Source of the DNA: Eubacteriaceae bacterium | GTDB lineage: Bacteria; Bacillota; Clostridia; Peptostreptococcales; Anaerovoracaceae | DNA length: 9,006 nucleotides | Direction of reading: 5' to 3' | Assembly: GCA_902362435.1 (NCBI GenBank) | Contig: CABIWW010000025.1 | Coordinates: 1 to 9,006 of the forward strand | Part shown: piece after piece, positions 1-5,584 of the stretch | How positions within the stretch are numbered: the stretch's first letter is position 1 | Layout of the letters: every line of letters starts with the position of its first letter | Notes under the pieces: model-generated | What the model saw: the letters and a program-made list of their open reading frames with translations, nothing else | Database searches by the model: none | Told to the model about the DNA's origin: nothing | Position numbers and translations under genes: made by a program

Positions 1-36
1 AAAACAACAGAGCATACCTTTTTGAGATATACTCTG
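1..36 (-). terminator. Putative intrinsic terminator of the Rpn-family gene
   Basis: Read on the minus strand, CAGAGTAT (36-29) pairs with ATGCTCTG (15-8), with one T-G wobble, across a 13-nt loop. It is followed by TTGTTTT (7-1). It lies about 40 nt past the stop codon of the minus-strand gene at 78-737, where a terminator is expected. The outer arms AAAACAACA (1-9) and TGTTGTTTT (40-48) also match, so the structure may work in both directions. The window edge cuts off anything further out. Confidence 0.5.
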
Positions 37-63
37 TCTTGTTGTTTTAAGAAACGCCCGGTC

Positions 64-89
64 CAATGTCGCTTAACTTAATGACATTG
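64..89. repeat. 7-bp inverted repeat over the stop codon of the Rpn-family gene
   Basis: CAATGTC (64-70) and GACATTG (83-89) are perfect inverted copies with a 12-nt loop that contains the TAA stop codon (78-80) of the minus-strand gene. No T-tract follows directly, so this is not a terminator by itself. It could be an mRNA-end stem or chance. Confidence 0.3.
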
Positions 90-737
90 TATGTCCCCTC
101 CGTTCTTTTTTAGAAATTCGTCAAGGATACCTTCTTTCATACATATTCGGATGCTTTCTTCTATCGCGGATTTTACTTCTATACCTTCAGAAAGCCTCTC
201 ACGTATCATATACATGAACTTGCTGTATTCATTCAGCGACCTGCATCTGCTAAGTATTTCGGCACCTTTGTCATAATTCACATTTATCACTTTTACTTTA
301 AGCTCTAATGATATTTTATCACATTTCACAGCAAATGCATCCGATAACTTCTGTTCTCTGCACACCGGAAAATCTTCTGCACCGTTATAAAACACATAAA
401 ATTCCGGTGTCGGCAGTTTTATAAGTCGCTTACTGTATATTGCTTTTGAAAATACCAGCTTTTCCAGCTGTTTAGCAATATAGCACAATTCACGCACCGG
501 CATATTAGGATTTATCGTAGACTGATGTTCTGTCAATATTATGAACCGGTCCTCTATCATAAAAGACAGATCATCTTTCATATCTCCGAATACCGCATTA
601 TCCAGCGTTACTATCTTCACGTCAGTATCAGGCGGATAATTTTCCCCTGTTAACGCATTATATAACTCCAATATTTTTTCTTTGTCATTAAAAAGCCGCC
701 TGAAAACTCCATCTTTATATGTATGTTTTACTCCCAT
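78..737 (-). CDS. Rpn family PD-(D/E)XK nuclease / putative transposase-like protein
   Basis: The protein has 219 residues. The N-terminus (KDGVFRRLFNDKEKILELYNALTG, residues 8-31, is diagnostic in outline: KD.VFR.LF..KE..LELYNAL) matches the clostridial Rpn/PDDEXK_2 family. These proteins are related to E. coli RpnA, a DNA endonuclease that stimulates RecA-independent recombination. Candidate active-site residues are D56 in KDDLSF and E70/Q72 in the EHQS motif, followed by NPNMPVRELCYIAK. It is a soluble cytoplasmic protein with no signal peptide or membrane segment. Many relatives run to 250-330 residues; here the tail ends shortly after ILDEFLKKNG, so the variable C-terminal part is short or missing. 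The start ATG (737-735) has GGGGG (749-745) 7 nt upstream. The gene stands alone, between its own promoter and terminator. Family assignment is firm; the substrate and the true role (recombination, defence or domesticated mobile gene) are not shown by the sequence. Confidence 0.85.
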   Translation of the reverse strand: MGVKHTYKDGVFRRLFNDKEKILELYNALTGENYPPDTDVKIVTLDNAVFGDMKDDLSFMIEDRFIILTEHQSTINPNMPVRELCYIAKQLEKLVFSKAIYSKRLIKLPTPEFYVFYNGAEDFPVCREQKLSDAFAVKCDKISLELKVKVINVNYDKGAEILSRCRSLNEYSKFMYMIRERLSEGIEVKSAIEESIRICMKEGILDEFLKKNGGDIQCH

Positions 738-812
738 TTACATTCCCCCGTATAACCAGCCCTTGCACTTTCGATACTCGCCGCTTGCTTTTACATTATT
801 TACCATGCACTC

Positions 813-841
813 ATTCTACATCACCGCAAGTCATTTGTCAA
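813..841 (-). promoter_or_regulatory. Sigma-A-type promoter for the Rpn-family gene
   Basis: On the minus strand there is a perfect -35 TTGACA (841-836), a 17-nt spacer, and TAGAAT as -10 (818-813, five of six consensus bases). Transcription would start near 806 and leave a leader of about 70 nt before the ATG at 737. The match in both boxes and the ideal spacing make this the best promoter in the window. It means the Rpn-like gene does not depend on the peptidase unit upstream, which ends at 877-900. Confidence 0.75.
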
Positions 842-876
842 TATTTTCCATCGCGCTTTTTCTGTTTTTTCCGAGC

Positions 877-900
877 AAAAAGACCACCTTTCGGGTGGCC
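877..900 (-). terminator. Intrinsic terminator of the amidohydrolase-peptidase unit
   Basis: On the minus strand GGCCACC (900-894) pairs with GGTGGTC (888-882) around a CGAAA loop. The 7-bp stem has one G-T wobble and is followed at once by TTTTT (881-877). This is the standard Rho-independent layout. It lies about 105 nt after the peptidase stop codon and just upstream of the Rpn-gene promoter, so it separates the two transcription units. Confidence 0.8.
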
Positions 901-907
901 TCATCAC

Positions 908-954
908 AATACAGCAGGACGTCAAGCTTCACTGACCGTCCTGCTGTATTTTTT
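908..954 (+). terminator. Long hairpin with T-tract facing the plus strand
   Basis: AATACAGCAGGACG (908-921) and CGTCCTGCTGTATT (937-950) form a perfect 14-bp stem with a 15-nt loop, and TCA/TGA inside the loop could extend it past a bulged C. On the plus strand the stem runs into six T (949-954), so it has terminator form for rightward transcription. On the minus strand no T-tract follows, so there it would only be a stem-loop in the 3' end of the peptidase mRNA, ahead of the terminator at 877-900. No plus-strand gene is visible to its left. Confidence 0.5.
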
Positions 955-1004
955 CATTATTTTTTCATTTTATCGACCAAAAAAGAGCGGTTGCTGCTGC
1001 AGCT

Positions 1005-2510
1005 TTACTTTGCCATCCTGTACAGTGCTTCCGCGTATATCTTCGCAGTCTCCAGAAATTCTTCGATCTCTATGTATTCGTTCTCTACGTGGAAAGGGAG
1101 CGACCCGCTCTGCTGCGCCATGCCGAACGGGATGAATCCTGGAAGCAGCCGCGCGTACGATCCGCAGCCGTTGGCAAATGGCTGCGACTTCGTATCCCCT
1201 GACTCTTCGCGGTAGACATCGATGAGCGTTTTCGCCGGTTCATCCTCCGGATTTATATAAAATCCTTCCAGAAAACCGGTAGTCCTGCAGCTCCACATAC
1301 TGCCCTCGAGAACACGCGCGATGCGATTTTCCATCTCTCTGCGGCTGAGCGAAAGCGGCAGTCTGACGTTCGATATTATGGAGAGCCTGCCGTCGCTGTA
1401 TTTTATCAGTGCAACGTTGTTCGTCGTCTCTCCCGTGACGTCGCTCACTGCGATGCCTATGCCGCGGCCGTTGGTGTCACGGCACATCAGTTTCGGCAGC
1501 TCTTTTACCGCTTCACAGATATCTGCCGGCTCGAACTCCATCTGAGCCAGTTTCCGGAGCAGCTTCGCGATAGCATTTTCACCCTGCTCCGGCATCGATG
1601 CATGTGCCGCCACGCCGCTTTCTCTGATCGTTCTCACCACGTTTCCGTCCTCGTCGCAGAACACAGCTTCTGCCCACGGCGGTACTATGTTGAGTGCGTC
1701 GCCGCCGGTGATGCTTTTGAGGATAAGCTTTCGCCTTGCTCTGCCTGAAATCCCTGCAGTTCCTGAAGCCCCGGCGATGCCTGCGGCGCCCGAATCACCG
1801 CCTGCATTCACGAGATCCGCAGCATTTGCATTCCCTGCGGCGCTCTCAGCACCCTCAGCTCCCCGAACGTCTGCGCTTTCCGATACCGGAACTGCCTGCC
1901 GCCTTTCACCCGCAGTGAACTGCAGTCCGGCAAAATGCTTCTCCGAAAAGCATATCGGGAAATACGAATCCGGCACGATGCCGTGCGCCGGTATACGCTC
2001 CGCGTTTTCTATATAATGCCTCAGGCACGGAAAGTATCCCCCCTCTTCATGACCTCCGATGATCTGCGTGATGTTTTTTGAAAGAGGCAGCCCGCTTTCC
2101 TTTATCGCAAGGACCGCGTAAAACGCTGCAAGCGTCGGCCCCTTGTCGTCCATGGCTCCGCGTCCGTATATCCTGCCGCCGTGGATCTCTCCTCCAAAAG
2201 GCGGATACTCCCAGACTCCTGCTGCCGGCACGACGTCCGCATGTCCTATCGTGCCCACAGCCTCATCCTTTCGCTCACCGAAATCCAGCTCACAGACCAT
2301 GTTGTCATAATTTCTGGTCGCAAAGCCCTTTTCCCTGCCGAGCTCAATCATGAAATCCAGAGCCGCTGCCGAGCCTTTCCCGAAAGGCGTTTCCTGCGTG
2401 CACTCCGCACCTTTGCTTACAGCTACAGACTCTATCCTGATGAATTCCTGCAGCTTTTCCACCATCTCATCTCTGTATCCTTCGAGTATCTTTTCCAGTT
2501 CCGCGTTCAT
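1005..2510 (-). CDS. M20 family (PepV/Sapep-like) dipeptidase with Ala/Gly-rich insertion
   Basis: This is a 501-residue zinc dipeptidase of the PepV/Sapep branch of family M20, expected to cleave dipeptides in the cytoplasm. Metal and catalytic motifs are in order: GHADVVP (H90, D92), GAMDDKGP (D121/D122), GGHEEGGY (E155 as general base, E156 as ligand), VPDSYFP (D181), a lid-domain AAHASMPEQGENA segment, and the C-terminal FHVENEYI with H474. The lid opens with SITGGDALNIVP, as in the family. Residues about 202-258 are an Ala/Gly/Ser/Asn-rich stretch that I do not expect in PepV; it lies between the catalytic core and the lid. The start is placed at 2510, not 2540, because AGGAAGG lies 5 nt before this ATG and the residues upstream do not resemble the family. 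The gene lies 150 nt after the amidohydrolase on the same strand and probably shares its transcript. Substrate specificity cannot be read from the sequence. Confidence 0.85.
   Translation of the reverse strand: MNAELEKILEGYRDEMVEKLQEFIRIESVAVSKGAECTQETPFGKGSAAALDFMIELGREKGFATRNYDNMVCELDFGERKDEAVGTIGHADVVPAAGVWEYPPFGGEIHGGRIYGRGAMDDKGPTLAAFYAVLAIKESGLPLSKNITQIIGGHEEGGYFPCLRHYIENAERIPAHGIVPDSYFPICFSEKHFAGLQFTAGERRQAVPVSESADVRGAEGAESAAGNANAADLVNAGGDSGAAGIAGASGTAGISGRARRKLILKSITGGDALNIVPPWAEAVFCDEDGNVVRTIRESGVAAHASMPEQGENAIAKLLRKLAQMEFEPADICEAVKELPKLMCRDTNGRGIGIAVSDVTGETTNNVALIKYSDGRLSIISNVRLPLSLSRREMENRIARVLEGSMWSCRTTGFLEGFYINPEDEPAKTLIDVYREESGDTKSQPFANGCGSYARLLPGFIPFGMAQQSGSLPFHVENEYIEIEEFLETAKIYAEALYRMAK
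1737..1907 (-). other. Low-complexity Ala/Gly-rich insertion inside the dipeptidase
   Basis: These bases encode peptidase residues about 202-258. In the central 45 residues, 25 are Ala or Gly by my count (14 Ala, 11 Gly), with repeated AG, GAA and SG steps. At DNA level CCTGCGGCGC occurs twice on the plus strand (near 1789 and 1838), so local slippage or duplication may have built it. It keeps the reading frame and sits at a domain boundary, where a flexible linker would be tolerated. Confidence 0.6.
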
Positions 2511-2616
2511 ATCTGCCTTCCTTTTCACGACCGTACGCATTTACACGAGCTCTCGCCCGTACCTTGCCGACTGGGCTCCGCATGCAAACAGGCATTGCTT
2601 CTGCCTATGCCGCCGC

Positions 2617-2659
2617 TGCATGTGTATGTGCGTGTGCAAACCGGCGCGGCTGCCGCCGG
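2617..2659. repeat. Alternating purine-pyrimidine tract next to a GC hairpin
   Basis: Bases 2617-2638 alternate pyrimidine and purine without a break (a TG/CG-rich tract). Next to it, CCGGCG (2641-2646) and CGCCGG (2654-2659) form a 6-bp stem with a 7-nt loop. On the minus strand the hairpin starts two bases after the amidohydrolase TAG stop (2664-2662). It has no T-tract, so it is not a classical terminator. It could be an mRNA-processing or stability stem between the two genes, or simply sequence drift in a short spacer. Confidence 0.4.
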
Positions 2660-2661
2660 CT

Positions 2662-4290
2662 CTAGTAATTGCTGTACGTCGTTTTTCCGTCCATTATCGT
2701 TTCGCATACCTTTATATTATGTATCTCATTGAGCGGAACGTCAAACAGATTTTTCTCAAGTATTACCAGATCGGCGTACTTGCCGGCCTCGATCGATCCG
2801 AGCCTGTCGTCCATGTGCATCTGATATGCGTTGTTTATCGTGTAGCTTCGTATGCCGTCATCGACAGAAAGCTTTTCTTCGTACGGTTTCAGCACAGGCA
2901 GCTCCGGATGATCGAACAGCTGTCTGGTGCAGCCCATCTCGATGCCTTTGAGCGGTTCTCTGCCGAATTCGTCTACCGGGAAGTCCGATCCCTGTCCCAT
3001 ACGGCAGCCGCCGTCTATCATCGTCCTGATCCTGAAAGTGCGGTTCTGTCTGTCTCCGATCACCGCCTCCATGTCGGGATTGCCGTAATGCCACACGCAT
3101 GTGGTGTTTGCGAGCACATCGTATTTGCCGAACAGCCCGAGCTCCTCATCCTTTACATAATCACAGTGAGAATTCGTGATACGGCAGTCGTTATAGCCTG
3201 CTTCACGTATCGCTTTCGCCATCGCAAGCGTGCCGCTTATCGCTTCGTCGCCGATGCCGTGAACGTTGATGTCGAGACCTGCCGCTGCAGCTTTCAGGCC
3301 GACTTCTGCGATCTTTTCCCGTGTAAAGAGCGGCTGTACCATCGATCCGTCTTCATCGTACGGCTCGCCGAGCGCTGCTGATCTCGTCTCAAGAGTCCCA
3401 TCGTTTATTATCTTTAAGAAATGTATATTGTATTTATCCGAGTCATATTTCCGGCTGTATTCTATCAGGCGTGGCAGAACGACGTCTTCATCGCCTTTTT
3501 CAGCCACCATCTGTCCGCAGCCGAAGAATCTCTGTTTGTAGATGCCGCTGTCTATCATTTCAGGGAGTGTTTCATAGTACACTTTCAGACCGAATTCCTG
3601 CATCCCCATATCGCATGTGGAAGTCACGCCCATCGCAGCGTATCCATCCGACGCTTCCTGCATAACATGCTCTATCGTATCGCGATCGAAGAAATTTATC
3701 TTTTCCATTATCATGTTTTGCGTGCCCATTTCCAGCAGGTGTCCTGTCGGTTCGCCTTCAGCGTCTCTGTGGAAATAATGGAATCCCGGTATCGGATCCG
3801 GTGTGTCTTTCGTTATGCCTGCCAGCTCGAGCGCTTTTGAGTTGACCCATGCCTCGTGAGCGCTGCTGCCGAGGATCATCATCGGCTTGTCTGCGCAGAT
3901 AGCGTCCAGCAGTTCCTTCTTCGGGCCGTTCTCGTCAAATATCCACTCAGCGTAACCGATGCCGAAATAAGTCTCGTTGTCCGGATTCGCCTCTACATAT
4001 TTTCTGATCTCGGCCAGACATTCCTCGACGCCCCATTCGATCTGCAGATACACTCCGCATAGATAATGCGCCGCCAGCACCGGATGGCAGTGGCCGTCTA
4101 TGAAGCCCGGCAGCATCATCTTTCCTGCCAGGTCAGTGACATCGGTGTTTTCATCGCATAAAGCGCGCGCACCCGCCTCGTCGCCTGCGTATATTATCTT
4201 GTCGCCTTTTATCGCGACTGCTTCGACCCACTCGCTCCTGTTATTTACGGTATAGATATATCCGTTTACAAAGATCCTGTCTGCTTTCAT
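2662..4290 (-). CDS. YtcJ-like metal-dependent amidohydrolase (Amidohydro_3)
   Basis: This 542-residue protein belongs to the amidohydrolase superfamily, YtcJ/Amidohydro_3 group, and has the usual length for it. It is expected to hydrolyse C-N bonds with metal in a TIM barrel; the substrate is unknown. Visible motifs are the N-terminal beta domain with ADRIFVNGYIYTV; GFIDGHCHP with the HxH pair H67/H69; K293 in FLKIINDGTLE, the position of the usual bridging Lys; NVHGIGDEA (H344); NSHCDYV (H375); GSDFPV (D436); and the C-terminal SIEAGKYADLVILEKNLFDVP, which closes the beta domain. All metal-site residues appear intact. There is no signal peptide, so it is cytoplasmic. GGGAGG (4301-4296) lies 5 nt before the ATG. 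The dipeptidase follows on the same strand, so the pair may act in uptake and breakdown of peptides or modified amino acids; that is inference from context only. Confidence 0.87.
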   Translation of the reverse strand: MKADRIFVNGYIYTVNNRSEWVEAVAIKGDKIIYAGDEAGARALCDENTDVTDLAGKMMLPGFIDGHCHPVLAAHYLCGVYLQIEWGVEECLAEIRKYVEANPDNETYFGIGYAEWIFDENGPKKELLDAICADKPMMILGSSAHEAWVNSKALELAGITKDTPDPIPGFHYFHRDAEGEPTGHLLEMGTQNMIMEKINFFDRDTIEHVMQEASDGYAAMGVTSTCDMGMQEFGLKVYYETLPEMIDSGIYKQRFFGCGQMVAEKGDEDVVLPRLIEYSRKYDSDKYNIHFLKIINDGTLETRSAALGEPYDEDGSMVQPLFTREKIAEVGLKAAAAGLDINVHGIGDEAISGTLAMAKAIREAGYNDCRITNSHCDYVKDEELGLFGKYDVLANTTCVWHYGNPDMEAVIGDRQNRTFRIRTMIDGGCRMGQGSDFPVDEFGREPLKGIEMGCTRQLFDHPELPVLKPYEEKLSVDDGIRSYTINNAYQMHMDDRLGSIEAGKYADLVILEKNLFDVPLNEIHNIKVCETIMDGKTTYSNY

Positions 4291-4463
4291 TTGAACCTCC
4301 CTTGAACTTTTTAGATTACATTTTGATCACGTTTTCTGTGTTCCACACGGTTTGCACACTGACGTGCTTCTGCGGCGCATATACTATATACTGTGCCTCT
4401 GCCTTTTCATCTGCACCGCTTGTACTGATCTTGTGCTCTTAGCATGCGCTGCGCCGTTTCGTG

Positions 4464-4478
4464 AATTTTCGAAAAATT
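4464..4478. promoter_or_regulatory. AT-rich palindrome, possible operator
   Basis: AATTTTCGAAAAATT is nearly its own reverse complement around TTCGAA (4468-4473). It lies just downstream of the candidate leftward -10 box, where a repressor could block transcription. No regulator family is recognised, and such AT-rich palindromes also arise by chance. Confidence 0.25.
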
Positions 4479-4490
4479 TGTTTTTACATC

Positions 4491-4521
4491 ATTATAAACT
4501 GTGGCGCGAGGGACAGGTCAA
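4491..4521 (-). promoter_or_regulatory. Candidate promoter for the amidohydrolase-peptidase unit
   Basis: On the minus strand TTGACC (4521-4516) and a perfect TATAAT (4496-4491) are separated by 19 nt, longer than the usual 17. The start would be near 4484 and leave a leader of about 190 nt before the amidohydrolase ATG. Hexamer quality is good; the spacing and long leader lower my confidence. Confidence 0.4.
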
Positions 4522-4768
4522 TATGGTTTTCGAATAAATTACAGGCGAAACGTGAAGCAGCAGTTTACGTTCTTTGCATATACTGATACGCCCCTCATCG
4601 CCCGGATATGAATCCGCAAACACCGCAGACAAAATTCCCCGGCTTAACAGCCGCCTGACTTTTTACATTCCCCCTATAGCCTTTTTCCCTGAGCTGTGCC
4701 ATAATATTTTCTGATAAATAAACTTTTAAGCAAATTTAACGATATATATGACTGGAGGTCTGAAAACC

Positions 4769-5512
4769 ATGCATATCGCCATCTGCGATGACGATGCCAA
4801 CACTGCTAGAGATTTACAGCAGAAAATACTTCATCTTCCCTCAGCCGGCATAGACGGGATCGATATCTTCACCGATCCGGACAAGTTTGCCTTTGCAGCG
4901 GAAACGACCCGCTACGACCTTGTTTTCATGGACATCGAGCTCGGAAGCGAGTCCGGCATCGAGCTGTCCGGCAGACTGCTGCGAAGCTGCCCTGACATGC
5001 AGATAGTATTCGTTTCGGGCTACGATGACTACTATCTCCAGGTATACGATGTGGAGCACGTGTTTTTTCTCAGAAAGCCGGTGGACTCGGCACGTCTGCT
5101 GACTGCGCTCGAAACTGCCCGCAGCCACCTGGCAGCGACACGCAGCGAATTTATTTCCATAATCAGCAAACAGGGGGTCACGCGTATCCCTCAGTCAGGG
5201 ATCATGTATCTTGAAAAAAACCGCCGCCTGATCCTTTTTCACACTTCTGACGGCGAGAGCTACAGGGCTTACGGCAAATTCTCGGATTTCTCGGATAAGC
5301 TGAACAGCTTTTTCTTCCAGTGCCACACCAGCTTTGTCGTGAACTTCAGATATGTTTCTGAGATGCGAGGCCGGAAATTCATCATCTCTCCCGACTTCAC
5401 CGCTGCAGACCGCATCGAGGCAGGAGCAGATTCTGTATCCGAGATCGAGATCCCGGTCAGCAAAACATATTATAACGAAGCAAAAGAAGCATTCCTCAGA
5501 TATCTGGGGTAG
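4769..5512 (+). CDS. LytTR-family response regulator (AgrA/LytR type)
   Basis: This 247-residue two-component response regulator is a cytoplasmic DNA-binding protein. Residues 1-120 form the receiver domain: acidic pocket CDDD (D7-D9), phospho-acceptor D55 in LVFMDIEL, S83 in FVSGYDDYY, and K103 in LRKPVD. Residues about 127-247 form a LytTR domain, with ISIISKQGVTRIP, IMYLEKNRRLILFH, the FFFQCHTSFVVNFRYV segment typical of LytTR proteins, and IPVSKTYYNEAKEAFL at the end. The start is set at 4769, not at the ATG at 4748: GGAGG (4754-4758) lies inside the longer version at proper spacing (10 nt) before 4769, and MHIAICDDD is the normal family N-terminus. The sensor kinase HK1 follows after 72 nt on the same strand and is the likely partner. 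Target promoters cannot be named; autoregulation is common in such systems but no site was found. Confidence 0.92.
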   Translation: MHIAICDDDANTARDLQQKILHLPSAGIDGIDIFTDPDKFAFAAETTRYDLVFMDIELGSESGIELSGRLLRSCPDMQIVFVSGYDDYYLQVYDVEHVFFLRKPVDSARLLTALETARSHLAATRSEFISIISKQGVTRIPQSGIMYLEKNRRLILFHTSDGESYRAYGKFSDFSDKLNSFFFQCHTSFVVNFRYVSEMRGRKFIISPDFTAADRIEAGADSVSEIEIPVSKTYYNEAKEAFLRYLG

Positions 5513-5584
5513 ACCCGCGCTCTGCAGAAGACCCGCACCTCGCACACACAAACCCGTACTTCGCACAGAAAAGGAGACTCGCAC
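5513..5584 (+). promoter_or_regulatory. Repetitive C/A-rich leader of HK1 with strong RBS
   Basis: The 72-nt gap between regulator and kinase is made of degenerate units of about 20 nt beginning ACCCG and ending in CGCACA-like sequence (near 5513, 5530 and 5552). The last unit runs into AAGGAG (5571-5576), 8 nt before the HK1 ATG. The block CGCACACACAAACCCG (5541-5556) recurs with one mismatch in the leader of HK2 (7917-7932). The low G+T content on the plus strand suggests a poorly structured mRNA leader. No terminator is seen here, so regulator and kinase are likely co-transcribed. Confidence 0.5.

Larger units (their letters stand above)
4291..4768. other. Divergent intergenic region between amidohydrolase and response regulator
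   Basis: This 478-nt stretch holds no convincing gene. It contains the ribosome binding site of the leftward amidohydrolase, a candidate leftward promoter (4491-4521), a TTCGAA-centred palindrome (4464-4478) and, near its right end, a weak rightward -10 candidate CATAAT (4700-4705) with no good -35. The region should also hold the start site and any operator of the rightward LytTR operon, but I found no clear pair of LytTR-type direct repeats. Confidence 0.6.

Noticed and set aside
78..737. The Rpn-family gene as evidence of an insertion sequence.
   Set aside because: No terminal inverted repeats or target duplications flank it, and such genes commonly occur alone in Clostridia with their own promoters.
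2350..3381. Long plus-strand open frame of 343 codons opposite the peptidase and amidohydrolase.
   Set aside because: It is antisense to two genes with complete family motifs, crosses both of them and the spacer, and its translation resembles no protein.
4352..4537. 61-codon hydrophobic, cysteine-containing ORF in the divergent spacer, a possible pheromone precursor next to a kinase system.
   Set aside because: It begins with TTG, has no ribosome binding site, covers the candidate leftward promoter and palindrome, and shows no precursor motif.
4555..4600. GTT-containing pieces (CAGTTTACG, TACGTTCTT) as LytTR binding repeats upstream of the regulator.
   Set aside because: The spacing is too short for the 12-13 nt between LytTR half-sites and each copy departs from the consensus.
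4625..4670. CGGC-TTAACA-GCCG followed by a T-run as a terminator in the divergent spacer.
   Set aside because: The stem has only 4-5 bp with six unpaired bases before the T-run, and no rightward gene ends there.
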